Of a stretch of DNA of 64,000 bases, positions 1 to 9,435 are shown piece after piece; position 1 is the first letter of the stretch, and each line of letters opens with the position of its first letter. Below the pieces are notes generated by a model. That model searched no databases. It was not told the origin of the DNA and saw only the letters and a list, made by a program, of their open reading frames with translations. The position numbers were made by a program, and so were the translations under genes. This DNA comes from QHXN01 sp963785125. Its GTDB lineage: Bacteria; Acidobacteriota; Blastocatellia; Pyrinomonadales; Pyrinomonadaceae. Location: assembly GCA_963785125.1 (NCBI GenBank), contig CAWATU010000003.1, positions 682,001 to 746,000 on the forward strand, read 5' to 3'.

Positions 1-2
1 AC

Positions 3-3000
3 AACATCTACTTCACCTTCAAGTCCGCGACCTTTCAGGCGCCCGCGCCCGACTTCCAAGTCGCGGTCTCGCCCTCCTCACGCACAGTCGTGCGGGGCTC
101 GAACGCGACGTACGACGTGACGGTCACACCACTCAACGGCTTCACAGGGGTCGTGAACCTCTCGGCCAACGGACTCCCGGCCGGCGCCGCCGCAGACTTC
201 CAGCCCGCCTCAGTTAACCTGAGCGGCACGACGCCGCAGACCTCCACGCTCACGGTCAACACGACGGGCTCGACGACGACCGGCCCGCACATTTTCAACG
301 TCAACGCCGTGAGCGGCGCGCTCACGCACACGGCGTCGGCGGGCCTCAACGTCACGGCGGCGGCGGACGCCGACCTCTCCGTCACGCAGAGCGTCTCGCC
401 GAACCCCGCGCAGACGAACGCCGACATCAGATACAACTTCAACGTCGGCAACAACGGCCCCGCCGCGGCGCATTCGGTGCGCCTGCTCGTCAACATGCCG
501 AACGGCTTCGTGTCGTTCGTGCCGGGCGCGGGCGGCGGACTCTGCCAGCTCGATACGACCGGCGCGAACGCCGCGTACGACTGCGCGCTCGGCACGCTCC
601 CCGCGGGGCAGGCCGCCGTCATCGACTTCACCCTCCGCAGACAGACGGCTGGCCTCTTCAACACGACGGCCGCCGTCAGCGCCGCCGCGCCTGACCCGTT
701 CCCCTCGAACAACTCGGCGCAGCTTGCGCTCAGAGTCTCGGAGCAGTCGGCCACGCCGTCGATGACGGTGCTGAACCTCGGCGTGCGCACAATCGTTTCG
801 GGGCTCAACCAGCCGACCTCTCTGGCCTTCCTCGGTGCGAACGACTTCCTCGTGCTTGAGAGGGCGACGGGGCGCGTCGTGCGCGTGAAGAACGGCGTGG
901 TGCAGGGCGTGGCGCTCGACCTGAGCGTCAACTCCGCGTCCGAGCGCGGCCTGCTCGGTATCGCCCTCCATCCGAACTTCACCATGAACCGCTTCGTCTA
1001 CCTCTACTGGACGGAGAGCACGGTTGCCGGTGACACCAGCGCCATCGAGGCGACGCCGCTCTTAGGCAACCGCGTTGACCGCTACGTGATGAACGGCTCG
1101 ACGCTCACGTTCGACCGCAACCTGCTCAGACTGCGCGCGCTGCAAACGGATGCGGGGCAGCCCGCGCGCGGCAACCACAACGGCGGCGTCCTGCGCTTCG
1201 GCCCCGACGGCAAGCTCTACGTCTTCGTCGGCGACGAGGGGCGTCGCGGTTTCTTCCAGAACCTCCCGTGCGGGCCGACCACGACCTGCCCCGAGACCGG
1301 CCCGGCGCTTGTCCCCGACGACCAGTTCGGCGGCCCCGAGCCCGACGACGCGCACGCGACCGGCATGATTCTCCGCCTCAACGACGACGGGACGACGCCG
1401 TCCGACAACCCCTACGCGCAAATCCCGACGGTGCAGACCACCGCCGTCACCGAGAACATCAAGCGGCTCTACGCCTACGGCGTGCGCAACGGGTTCGGGA
1501 TGGACTTCGATCCAGTGGGTGGACACCTCTGGACGCAGGAGAACGGCGACGACGCCTTCGACGAAATCAATCGGGTCGAGGCGGGATTCAACGGCGGCTG
1601 GGCGCAGTTGATGGGGCCTTCGTCGCGCATCAACGAGTTCAAAGCAATCGAGGTCGCGCGCGGCAACAGTCTCCAGCAGAATCGCTGGCCGCCCTCGAAC
1701 ATCGCCGACACCGCGGCGGAAGCACTCGCGCGTCTCTACAAGCTGCCCGGCTCGAAGTACACCGAGCCCGAGTTCAGTTGGAAGTACGCGGTCGCGCCCT
1801 CGCCCGTCGGGTTCGCGCGCGGCGCGGGGCTGGGCTCGCAGTATGCCGGCGACCTCTTCGTCGGCGCGTCGCGCACGACACTGCTCGGCGGCTACCTGAT
1901 GCGCTTTAAGCTGAGCGGCGACCGCAAGACTCTTGCGACGACCGACTCGCGCCTCGCCGACAAGGTGGCCGACAACGCCGATAAGTTCGATCTCGCAGAG
2001 AGCGAGAGCCTCGTCGTCGGGCGCGACTTCGGCATCACGACCGACATCCAGACCGAGCCGTCGAACGGCAACCTCTACGTCGTCTCGCTCTCGAACGGCG
2101 CGGTCTATGAAGTCTACGGCCGCCCGACCCTCTTCGCCGCCGCGCTCCACGGCGGGCAGGAGACGCCCGCCAACGGCTCCGGGGCCTTCGCCGAGGCGAC
2201 CGTCCTGCTCGACAGGGACGAGCAGACGGCGCTCGTCTCGCTCCGCTTCTTCAGCGGGCTCTCGACGCCGCAGACCGCGGCGCACCTGCACGCCCCGGCG
2301 CTCCCCGGGCAGACGGCGCCGCCCGTCTTTGACCTACCCTTAGGCAACTTCACCGACTTCAAGATCACGCTCACGCCGCAGCAGGTGCGAGACCTCCACG
2401 CCGGCCTCTTCTACATCAACGTCCACAGCGAGGCGTTCCCCGCGGGCGAGATACGCGGGCAGATCGGCCCAACTGAATTCTCCTCCATCGCAAAGTTCGA
2501 GACGGGGGACGAGGAGGTGAGCGAGGGCGCGGGCCTCAAGACCATCAGGGTTGAGCGCATCGGCGACACCACGGTCGCCGCGGCGGTCGGCTACAGGACT
2601 TCGGGCGGCACCGCGAGCGAACGCAGCGACTACACGACCGCGAGCGGCGTGCTTCATTTCGCGCCGGGCGAGACCGTGAAGAGCTTCGACGTGCTTATCA
2701 CCGACGACGGGCTCGACGAGCCGGACGAGGCAATCGGCCTCCTGCTCGAAGCGGTGCCCGGCGGCGACGCCGGCGTCGAGCCGAACAAGACGCTGACCAT
2801 CGTCGATAACGACGCGGCGAACTCGCCCACGAACCCCATCGACTCCTCCGCCTTCTTTGTTCGCCAGCACTACCGAGACTTCCTCAACCGCGAGCCCGAC
2901 GCCGCGGGGTTGCAGTTCTGGACGAACGAGATCGAGTCGTGCGGCACCGACGCGCAGTGCCGTGAGGTCAAGCGCATTAATGTCAGCGCGGCCTTCTTCC

Positions 3001-3938
3001 TCTCCATCGAGTTTCAGCGGACGGGCCTTCTGGCCTACCTCGCGAACCGCGCGGCCTTCGGCAACTCGAACACAGACCCGCAGGTGCCGATTCGCTTCAA
3101 CGACTTCATGCGCGACGTGCAGGCGCTCCAGCGCGGCTACGTCTTCGGCGCGTTCGGCGCGGAGGGCGTGCTCGAAGCCAACCGCCGCGCCTACTTCGAC
3201 CAGTTCGTCGCGCGCCCCGAGTTCGTCTCGAAGTACGGGGCGATGTCCAACACGCAGTTCGTCGAATCGCTGTTGGTCTCGAACAATCTGGCCGGGTCGG
3301 TCGGCAACATCCACGTCGCGCGGCTCGACTCGTCGCAGACGGTGGAGGTCGGCAACAACCCCACCACCGGGGTCTTCGTGCTGACGCGCTCGCCCCAGGG
3401 GGGCGGCCTCGATGCGACCCTCACGTTCTACCTGTACAACTGGACGAACCCCGTGACGGCCATCCACATCCACGGCCCCGCCCCGGCCGGCGCCGAAGCC
3501 CCCGTCCTCTTCACGCTGCCCCCGGATGAGTTCGCGGACTTCCGAATCACCTTCACGCAGGAGCAGTTGAACTACCTCTCCGACGGCCTTCTCTACGTGG
3601 ACATGCACTCGCGGTACTACCCACAGGGCCAAATCCGCGGGCAGATACCCAGGCGGCTCTTCCGCGCTGACGCGCTGACGCGCGCGCTCGACGAAAACGT
3701 CCTGACGCGCGCGCAGGTCTTCCGCATCGTGACCGAGTCGGAAGAACTGCGGCAGGCCGAGTTCCGCCGCGCCTTCGTGCTGATGCAATACTTCGGGTAT
3801 CTGAGGCGTGACCCCGACGCCGTCGGGTTCAACTTCTGGCTGAAGAAGCTCAACGACTTCAACGGCGACTACATCCGCGCCGAGATGGTCAAGGCGTTCA
3901 CCTCCTCCACCGAATACCGCCAGAGGTTCGGGCAGTAA
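3..3938 (+). CDS. Large secreted multidomain protein: DUF11, glucose/sorbosone dehydrogenase-like propeller, CHRD, Calx-beta, DUF4214 (5' partial)
   Basis: The frame is open back to the first bases, so the N-terminus lies outside the window. Counting from the GTG at 90, I see Ig-like sequence (1-95), a DUF11-type repeat (95-215), a glucose/sorbosone dehydrogenase-like beta-propeller (about 230-665, with NHNGG and LYVFVGDEG), a CHRD domain (about 675-790), a Calx-beta repeat (about 800-908, ending LTIVDNDA), a DUF4214 block (about 920-1060, YRDFLNREPDAAGLQFW), a second CHRD (about 1070-1185) and a second DUF4214 at the C-terminus. Such proteins are exported and probably bind surfaces or sugars; whether the propeller is an active dehydrogenase is unknown. 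The stop is followed at once by a perfect palindrome. Confidence 0.85.
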   Translation, partial: NIYFTFKSATFQAPAPDFQVAVSPSSRTVVRGSNATYDVTVTPLNGFTGVVNLSANGLPAGAAADFQPASVNLSGTTPQTSTLTVNTTGSTTTGPHIFNVNAVSGALTHTASAGLNVTAAADADLSVTQSVSPNPAQTNADIRYNFNVGNNGPAAAHSVRLLVNMPNGFVSFVPGAGGGLCQLDTTGANAAYDCALGTLPAGQAAVIDFTLRRQTAGLFNTTAAVSAAAPDPFPSNNSAQLALRVSEQSATPSMTVLNLGVRTIVSGLNQPTSLAFLGANDFLVLERATGRVVRVKNGVVQGVALDLSVNSASERGLLGIALHPNFTMNRFVYLYWTESTVAGDTSAIEATPLLGNRVDRYVMNGSTLTFDRNLLRLRALQTDAGQPARGNHNGGVLRFGPDGKLYVFVGDEGRRGFFQNLPCGPTTTCPETGPALVPDDQFGGPEPDDAHATGMILRLNDDGTTPSDNPYAQIPTVQTTAVTENIKRLYAYGVRNGFGMDFDPVGGHLWTQENGDDAFDEINRVEAGFNGGWAQLMGPSSRINEFKAIEVARGNSLQQNRWPPSNIADTAAEALARLYKLPGSKYTEPEFSWKYAVAPSPVGFARGAGLGSQYAGDLFVGASRTTLLGGYLMRFKLSGDRKTLATTDSRLADKVADNADKFDLAESESLVVGRDFGITTDIQTEPSNGNLYVVSLSNGAVYEVYGRPTLFAAALHGGQETPANGSGAFAEATVLLDRDEQTALVSLRFFSGLSTPQTAAHLHAPALPGQTAPPVFDLPLGNFTDFKITLTPQQVRDLHAGLFYINVHSEAFPAGEIRGQIGPTEFSSIAKFETGDEEVSEGAGLKTIRVERIGDTTVAAAVGYRTSGGTASERSDYTTASGVLHFAPGETVKSFDVLITDDGLDEPDEAIGLLLEAVPGGDAGVEPNKTLTIVDNDAANSPTNPIDSSAFFVRQHYRDFLNREPDAAGLQFWTNEIESCGTDAQCREVKRINVSAAFFLSIEFQRTGLLAYLANRAAFGNSNTDPQVPIRFNDFMRDVQALQRGYVFGAFGAEGVLEANRRAYFDQFVARPEFVSKYGAMSNTQFVESLLVSNNLAGSVGNIHVARLDSSQTVEVGNNPTTGVFVLTRSPQGGGLDATLTFYLYNWTNPVTAIHIHGPAPAGAEAPVLFTLPPDEFADFRITFTQEQLNYLSDGLLYVDMHSRYYPQGQIRGQIPRRLFRADALTRALDENVLTRAQVFRIVTESEELRQAEFRRAFVLMQYFGYLRRDPDAVGFNFWLKKLNDFNGDYIRAEMVKAFTSSTEYRQRFGQ

Positions 3939-4030
3939 ACAGAACCGCGCGCGTTCAAGCGAGCGGGTGACTTCAGAGAGTCCTCTGGATGTCACTCGCA
4001 CCCGCTCGCTTGAACGCGCGCGGTTCTGTT
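3938..4030. terminator. Perfect 32-bp inverted repeat between convergent genes
   Basis: The arms 3938-3969 and 3999-4030 are perfect inverted copies around a 29-base loop. They lie between the stop of the secreted protein and the stop of the minus-strand gene at 4029, which the repeat overlaps. It probably acts as a bidirectional terminator, although no clear U-tract follows. Confidence 0.7.
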
Positions 4031-4385
4031 ATCTCATCCCGAGCATGAGGAGGAGCGAGCGGTCGTGGACGCGGCCGTCCTCTTGTTGCCAGCGCCGGAG
4101 CGGTTCGAGTTCTTCGTCGGCGACGGGGCGGTTGGTGAGACGCGCGGCCGGGGTCTTCTCGAAGGCGTGTTCCGTAAGCGCGAGGTGCGGCTCGCGCACG
4201 GCGAGTGATCTGCCGGAGGCGAGCGCCGCCTCGGCCGTCTCTACGTCTGGGTAGAAATCGTAGTAGACGAGGATGTGCCAGACCGACTCGCGCCCCTCGC
4301 CCTCCGAGGCCAATACGCGCAGCAGTCCGAACCCGCTCTCCATCTGAAACACAAGGTCGTCGCCCGGTGCGAAAATCAGCGCCAT
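4029..4385 (-). CDS. Hypothetical protein, 118 aa
   Basis: No family recognised. I chose the ATG that begins MALIFAPGDD because a good ribosome site (AAAGGGGAGAG) lies just upstream; a longer frame starts ten codons earlier without one. The protein is soluble, without signal peptide or membrane segment, and has several aromatic residues (WHILVYYDFYPD). It converges on the secreted protein, separated only by the palindrome. Confidence 0.6.
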   Translation of the reverse strand: MALIFAPGDDLVFQMESGFGLLRVLASEGEGRESVWHILVYYDFYPDVETAEAALASGRSLAVREPHLALTEHAFEKTPAARLTNRPVADEELEPLRRWQQEDGRVHDRSLLLMLGMR

Positions 4386-4466
4386 ACACTCTCCCCTTTC
4401 GGTAAAGCTTAGCACACGCCGCAGAACTGTAGACGGGTGCGGGCCGCCGGTTTAATATCGGGGGCG

Positions 4467-5030
4467 ATGAGCGTTCGTGACGACGAGCGAGACCATTACG
4501 CGACCCTCGGCGCGGGGCGCGGGGAGGCGCGCGCGGAGATCGAGCGGCGCTACAAGCGGCTCGCGCGCCAGCACCACCCCGACCGCGGCGGCGACGAGGA
4601 GGAGATGAAGGCCGTCAACGAAGCCTGGCGCGTCCTCGGCGACGCCGACGCACGACGCGAGTACGACGCGCGTCACCCGCAATACGAACACGCGCCTTAC
4701 GTCACACACCGACCCGTCAGCTCGCCCGGCGCGAAGGCCGACCCGGTCAGCGGCCGTATCGTCGGCGCGCTGCTCTGCCTGTTCGCAGGGCTGGTGCTGC
4801 TGTTTCTGGTCAAGGCGCATTACGTCATGTTCCTCTGGCCGCTCGCGCTGCTGGGTCTCGGCGTCGTGCTGTTCGGCGTCCTGATGGCACACGGCGCGTT
4901 GACGTTCGCGCGCGAGCAGGTGCGTCCCGGCCATCCCGTGCGCCGCCTCGTCTGGGCGCAGGAACTCTTCTTCTGGGCGTGCGTGCTGTCGGGCGGCTAC
5001 GTCGTCTATCTTCTGTTGAGGGCCGTCTAA
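4467..5030 (+). CDS. J-domain (DnaJ-like) membrane protein, 187 aa
   Basis: Residues about 6-70 form a J domain with the diagnostic HPD tripeptide (HHPDRGG) and a final REYDARH, the region that stimulates DnaK ATPase. There is no glycine-rich or zinc-finger region, so it is not canonical DnaJ. Two to three hydrophobic segments follow (about 100-145 and near the C-terminus), implying a membrane-anchored co-chaperone. ATG 4467 follows GGGGGCG. The VOC gene starts 6 bases downstream, suggesting co-transcription. Confidence 0.8.
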   Translation: MSVRDDERDHYATLGAGRGEARAEIERRYKRLARQHHPDRGGDEEEMKAVNEAWRVLGDADARREYDARHPQYEHAPYVTHRPVSSPGAKADPVSGRIVGALLCLFAGLVLLFLVKAHYVMFLWPLALLGLGVVLFGVLMAHGALTFAREQVRPGHPVRRLVWAQELFFWACVLSGGYVVYLLLRAV

Positions 5031-5035
5031 AGCTT

Positions 5036-5443
5036 ATGCGTGTCCGCGGGATTGAGCTGCTGTTTCTCGAAGTCAACAGCCTCGAAGAGTCGCTCGACTT
5101 CTACCGTCTGGGTTTGGGGTTTGAGCTTGAGGCGCACACGCCCGAGGCCGAGCCGCCGTTGGCGACGTTGCGCGCCGGGGGCCTGCGTCTGATGCTCGCG
5201 CAGGTGCCTCTGGCGATGGCGCGTCGTGGCCGCGGCGTACACTTCTTCCTCACGGTTGAGGACGTGGACGAGTTCTACGACTTCGTGCGCGCGGGCGGCC
5301 TGAAGGTCGAGCCGCCGTCGGACGAGGGCTGGGGCGGTCGCTTCGTCACGCTCGAAGACCCCGACCACTACCGCCTCTTCTTCGTCACATGGCACGACGA
5401 AGGCGTGCGCCCCGGCGGCGCCGCGCCCGGCTTGTGGAACTGA
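5036..5443 (+). CDS. VOC (glyoxalase/bleomycin-resistance fold) protein, 135 aa
   Basis: A single vicinal-oxygen-chelate domain: it opens with IELLFLEVNSLEESLDFYR and ends with VTLEDPDHYRLFFV, the two halves of the paired beta-alpha-beta-beta-beta fold. Family members bind a metal and act on small molecules as dioxygenases, isomerases or binding proteins; the substrate cannot be told here. The start is ATG 5036, six bases after the J-domain gene. A GC-rich hairpin (acgcgccgc/gcggcgcgt, about 5489-5520) follows. Confidence 0.8.
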   Translation: MRVRGIELLFLEVNSLEESLDFYRLGLGFELEAHTPEAEPPLATLRAGGLRLMLAQVPLAMARRGRGVHFFLTVEDVDEFYDFVRAGGLKVEPPSDEGWGGRFVTLEDPDHYRLFFVTWHDEGVRPGGAAPGLWN

Positions 5444-5578
5444 GCCGGCAGTCCATACAATGTCCTCAGACTTTCTCCCGATGACGGAAACGCGCCGCGA
5501 ACGCTCCCGGGCGGCGCGTCTCAGCTAAGAATTTAAAGAGGTAAAGACGGACGCTTTCGCGTCGGTCGAGGGAGCTTT

Positions 5579-6604
5579 ATGCGTTACGTCGAAAACCCGC
5601 CGAACCCCTGGCTCTCGACCAGCGTCGAGTGGATTGGCGAGCCGCCTGAGTCACGCGTTGAGGTCTTCGAGGAGACAGAAACGCGCAGCATCATCACGCA
5701 CAACAAGAGCCCCGACGTGGGCTTCGACTACTCGATTAACTGCTACCGCGGCTGCACACACGCGTGCAGTTACTGCTTCAGCCGCCCGACACACGAATAC
5801 CTCGGCTTCGGCGCGGGCACCGACTTCGAGACGAAGATCGTCGCCAAGGTGCGGGCCGCGGAGCTTCTGCGCGAAGAGTTCATGCGCCCCTCGTGGCGCG
5901 GGCAGACGGTCGTCTTCTCGTTTACGTCCGACCCTTACATCCCGCTGGAGTTCAACTACCGTCTGACGCGCAAATGCCTCGAAGTCTGTCTTGAGTTCCG
6001 TAACCCCGTGGGCATCGTCACCAAGTCGGCGCTCGTGCGGCGCGACAAAGACCTGCTCTCGGCGCTCGCGCGCGAGGCCGGCTCAAACGTCTACTTCTCC
6101 ATCCCTTTCGCCGACGACGAGACGGCGAAGGCTTTGGAGCCGACCGCGCCCCTGCCCGCGGCGCGCTTCCGCGCGATGCAGGAGTTGGCGGAGGCCGGCG
6201 TGCCCGTCGGACTCGCCATCGCGCCGGTCATCCCGGGCCTGAGCGACTCGCACATCCCTGAACTCCTGAAACGCGCGAAGGAGGCGGGCGCGCGCACGGC
6301 CTTCATCAACCTCCTGCGGCTGCCCGGCAACGTCGCGCCCTACTTCGAGCAGCGCCTGCGCGAGCGCCTGCCGACGAAGGCCGACCGCGTGCTCGCGCGC
6401 CAGCGCGAAGTGCGCGGCGGGCAACTGAACGTGAGCCGGTTCGGAGAGAGGATGAAGGGCAACGGGGTCTACTGGGAGGTGATCGAGAAGAGCTTCCGCG
6501 TCCACTGCGCGCGCCTCGGCTTCAACCGGGACGAGGGTCATGCCTACGAGTCGCGTCCGAACACCTTCCGGCGCCCGACCGCGCAGGGCTCACTCTTCGA
6601 GTAG
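5579..6604 (+). CDS. Radical SAM protein, PA0069/SplB-like family, 341 aa
   Basis: The cluster motif CTHACSYC (CX3CX2C, about residues 60-67) binds a [4Fe-4S] cluster and S-adenosylmethionine. The context NCYRGCTHACSYCFSRPTHEY is typical of the PA0069 family, distantly related to spore photoproduct lyase. Length and C-terminus (ending PTAQGSLFE) are full. Biological substrate unknown; the family is often suspected of nucleic-acid repair or modification. The gene stands alone. Confidence 0.85.
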   Translation: MRYVENPPNPWLSTSVEWIGEPPESRVEVFEETETRSIITHNKSPDVGFDYSINCYRGCTHACSYCFSRPTHEYLGFGAGTDFETKIVAKVRAAELLREEFMRPSWRGQTVVFSFTSDPYIPLEFNYRLTRKCLEVCLEFRNPVGIVTKSALVRRDKDLLSALAREAGSNVYFSIPFADDETAKALEPTAPLPAARFRAMQELAEAGVPVGLAIAPVIPGLSDSHIPELLKRAKEAGARTAFINLLRLPGNVAPYFEQRLRERLPTKADRVLARQREVRGGQLNVSRFGERMKGNGVYWEVIEKSFRVHCARLGFNRDEGHAYESRPNTFRRPTAQGSLFE

Positions 6605-6671
6605 GCGAGGATGAGAAAAGTTGGACAAACGCCGTCGCACAAAAACCTTCTAACCGCGCCGCTGCTCCCGC

Positions 6672-6677
6672 TATAAT
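6672..6677 (+). promoter_or_regulatory. -10 box TATAAT of the CBS-domain gene
   Basis: A perfect TATAAT lies 44 bases before the ATG at 6721, giving a leader of about 37 bases. No convincing -35 hexamer is seen 16-18 bases upstream, so the promoter is proposed on the -10 alone. Confidence 0.45.
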
Positions 6678-6720
6678 GTGCGCGCTCTGGCACCACACGA
6701 GGCAGGAGGAGTTGAGGGGT

Positions 6721-7146
6721 ATGATTACGATCAGACACGTTGTCTGCGACCGCGAGTCCTACTTCGTCAAGGACACGGCGACCGCGCTGGACGCCGCCGA
6801 CTACATGGCCGACCGCAAGATCGGCGCCGTCTGTGTGCTCGACTCGGACGAGAAGCTCTGCGGCATCTTCTCGGAACGCGACCTGCTCAACCGCGTCGTC
6901 GCGCGCCGGCTCGACCCGGCCGGGGTGCCCATCCGCGACGTGATGAGTGAGCCCCGCGCCGTCATCGACTGCGCCGACACGCCGCACGAGGCGCTGGAGC
7001 GGATGGAGCGCATCGGCAGCCGCCACCTGCCGGTCGTGGACGGCGACAAGTTCATCGGCATGCTCTCGATGCGCGACATCATGCGCGTCGAGATCAGCGA
7101 GCAGGGCGCCGAACTGCAACTGCTCCACGAATACATCTCGCACTGA
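6721..7146 (+). CDS. CBS-domain protein (tandem CBS pair), 141 aa
   Basis: Two CBS motifs make one Bateman module: residues about 8-60 (GAVCVLDSDEKLCGIFSERD) and about 75-130 (HLPVVDGDKFIGMLSMRD). Such modules bind adenine nucleotides and sense energy state or ligands. There is no fused effector domain, so it is a stand-alone CBS protein of uncertain target. The ATG at 6721 follows GGAGGAGTTGAGGGG; an upstream in-frame ATG at 6676 lies in the promoter region and is rejected. Confidence 0.88.
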   Translation: MITIRHVVCDRESYFVKDTATALDAADYMADRKIGAVCVLDSDEKLCGIFSERDLLNRVVARRLDPAGVPIRDVMSEPRAVIDCADTPHEALERMERIGSRHLPVVDGDKFIGMLSMRDIMRVEISEQGAELQLLHEYISH

Positions 7147-7152
7147 CTCGCG

Positions 7153-7200
7153 AACGAACAAAGGGGCGCGGGAGCTTATTCCCGCGCCCCTTTGTTCGTT
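7153..7200. terminator. Perfect 21-bp hairpin terminator between convergent genes
   Basis: The arms 7153-7173 and 7180-7200 are perfect inverted copies with a 6-base loop, right after the CBS stop and before the stop of the minus-strand epimerase gene. The A/T-rich outer ends (AACGAACAAA/TTTGTTCGTT) make it usable in both directions. Confidence 0.85.
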
Positions 7201-7216
7201 ACCCTGCCTAAACCTC

Positions 7217-8267
7217 CTAAGCTCCGCCGCGCTCACGCCACGCTTCGAGCACTTCCCGCTCCTTGTCTCTCGCGAGGCCGGCGCGACGCTCGGTATCGGC
7301 GGGGCGCGACAAGTCCCACTCAAGCGTGTCGCGCACGGTCTCTGAGAGGGGACGGAACTTGAGCCCGGCGGCGACGGCCTTCTTGACGCTGATGCCCATG
7401 AAGTAACGGTTCACGTCGTCCGGCCCCTCCAGGGGAATCCACAGCGGCACCTCCATCCACGGGCCGAGCCCCGCGTCGAGCATGAACTGTTCGTCCACCC
7501 AGACGAAGCGCGCGTCGCTGCCCGTCGTGCCCCTGCACGTTTCGAGGACGCGCTCCATCGTGAGTCTGTAGTCGGGCCCCGTCGCGTTGAAGGTGCCGGC
7601 GCGGCGGGCCTCCGTCATGTCGAGCGTCCACTCTGCGAGGTCGCGCGCGTCGATGAACTGCACCTGACGCTCGGGGTCGCTGGGCGCGAGCACTTCGCCG
7701 CCCTCGGCGACGCGCCGCGGCCAGTAGGTGAAGCGGTCGCTGTAGTCGTTTGGCCCGACGATGAGCCCCGCGCGAACGTTGAGGACGCGCCCCGACATCT
7801 CCTCTTCGGCCGCGCGCTCGCACAGGGCCTTGAGCGCCCCGTACCTCTCCCAGAAGAAGGGCGCGGCGGTCAGCTCCGACTGTTTCAGCGCCTCGGCCTC
7901 GCGTAGCTGCTCGTCCGTGATGGCGGCGACGGGGTAGTCTTCGTCCACGCCCGGGACGCGCGTATCTTTGTAGGCCGACTGGCTCGAAATGAACGTGTAC
8001 TGTTCGACCGCATCGGCCAGCAGCCGCGCCGAGTCGCGCACCACACGCGGCGAGTAGCCCGAAGGATCGACGACCGCGTCCCAGCGCCGACCCTTCAACG
8101 CATCGAGCCCCCCGTCGCGGTCTCCGCGCAGCTTCTCCACTTCGGGGAACAGCTCGGGGTTGAGCTGACCGCGGTTGAACAGCGTCACCTCATGCCCGCG
8201 CGCCAGCGCCGCCTCGACCACGTAACGCCCGAGGAACTTCGTCCCGCCTAAGATAAGTATTCTTCAT
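7217..8267 (-). CDS. NAD-dependent epimerase/dehydratase (extended SDR), apparent frameshift at the start codon
   Basis: The protein is an extended SDR with a Rossmann fold. The glycine-rich NAD motif ILILGGTKFLGR is encoded just upstream of the first in-frame GTG (8221), so the true N-terminus is there. In that frame the codon before RILILGG is TGA (8266-8264). The only good start, ATG 8267 preceded by AAAGAAG, is one base out of frame; removing one A gives the expected MRILILGG. This is either a real single-base frameshift, a sequence error or an odd start. The gene sits 5 bases after the SIS gene, in the same operon. The SSQSAYKD motif near residue 90 fits the SDR catalytic region. Confidence 0.7.
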
Positions 8268-8272
8268 CTTCT

Positions 8273-9310
8273 TTAAAGCGTCCGAGTCACCTTCGCCAGC
8301 GAGCGCGGGGCGTCGGGGTCGAGTCCTTTGGCGTCGGCGAGCAGCGCGGCGAAGAGTTGCGCGGGGATGATGTAGGGGATGACGGAGAGCGTCTCGTTAA
8401 TCTCCGCGGGCAGCCGCACGGCGCGCGTGGCAAGCGTGGCCGCCTCGTCGTCCGAGGTGAAGACGAGCGTGTCCGCGCGCAGTTCCTTCAGGCGTGCGAG
8501 CAGTTCGCGCACGCCTCCGAGCGTGACGCCCGGCGGGGCGAAGGCGAAGATGGGGAAGTGGCGCTCGACGATGGCCAGCGGCCCGTGCAGGAAGTCGGCC
8601 GAAGAGAAGCGCTCGGCCACGACGTAGCAGGTCTCCATCAGCTTCAGCGCCATCTCGAACGCGTTCGCGTAGACGAGCCCGCGCCCGACCACGACGCAGT
8701 TCTCCATGAAGACGTAACGCTCGACCATCTGCTCGATCTGCGGTCGAAGTTCCAGAGCCCGCGCGGCGAACTCGGGGATGGCCTCGAACCCGAGCCGCGT
8801 GCCCTCGTCGGCGAGCGCCTCGGCCAGCATGTAGAAGTGGAGGAGCTGCCCCGTGAAGGTCTTCGTCGCCGCCACCGAGCGCTCGCGCCCGCCGTGCGTG
8901 AGGAGAGTTTCATGCACGACCTTCGTCATCGAAGAGTCGGGCTCGTTCGTGATGCCGACGGTGCAGAGCGCGCCGCCCTCGCGCGCCTCCGAGAGCACGC
9001 GGTTGATGTCTTCGCCCTCGCCCGATTGCGAGACGCCGATGACGACCGCGCGCGGGAGTTTGAGCCGCGCGCCGTAGAGCGTGTTGACCGAAGGCGCGGC
9101 CAGCGCGACGGGAATGCCGGTCGTGATTTCGAGCAGGTAGCGCCCGAAGAGCGCGGCGTTGTCCGACGAGCCGCGCGCGACGAGCACGATCAGGTCAACG
9201 TCCTTCGCGCGCAAAGACGCCCCGAGCCGCGCGACTTTCCCGCGCTCCTCCGCAATGGTGCGCGCCAGCGCCTCGGGCTGCTGCGCGATCTCTTCGAGCA
9301 TCAGTGACAC
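8273..9310 (-). CDS. Double SIS-domain sugar-phosphate isomerase/deaminase-like protein (GlmS C-terminal type), 345 aa
   Basis: Two SIS domains as in the isomerase half of glucosamine-6-phosphate synthase: VARGSSDNAALFGRYLLE, VIGVSQSGEGEDI and VAATKTFTGQL are the phosphosugar-binding stretches, and the glutaminase half is absent. Relatives are AgaS/FrlB-like or glucosamine-6-phosphate deaminases. With GH20, GH3 and a NagX-like gene alongside, a role in amino-sugar-phosphate catabolism is likely. The start is GTG 9310 after GAGGGAGA; ATG 9301 is an alternative. Confidence 0.85.
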   Translation of the reverse strand: MSLMLEEIAQQPEALARTIAEERGKVARLGASLRAKDVDLIVLVARGSSDNAALFGRYLLEITTGIPVALAAPSVNTLYGARLKLPRAVVIGVSQSGEGEDINRVLSEAREGGALCTVGITNEPDSSMTKVVHETLLTHGGRERSVAATKTFTGQLLHFYMLAEALADEGTRLGFEAIPEFAARALELRPQIEQMVERYVFMENCVVVGRGLVYANAFEMALKLMETCYVVAERFSSADFLHGPLAIVERHFPIFAFAPPGVTLGGVRELLARLKELRADTLVFTSDDEAATLATRAVRLPAEINETLSVIPYIIPAQLFAALLADAKGLDPDAPRSLAKVTRTL

Positions 9311-9435
9311 GTGTTTTAATCTCCCTCAAAGGGCTGCGGGTCTGAAGCCGCGTTGACTCTCTTTTGCCATCATGTTAATTGTCGGCGCAAGTGCTCTGAC
9401 GCCACGTCCTGAATATTTATCAGCAGACATACCAG

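Noticed and set aside
35..985. Long antisense open frames opposite GC-rich genes (also opposite 1062-2291, 9484-11898, 40146-41969 and others)
   Set aside because: They mirror third-position GC bias of real genes, lack ribosome sites and resemble no family.
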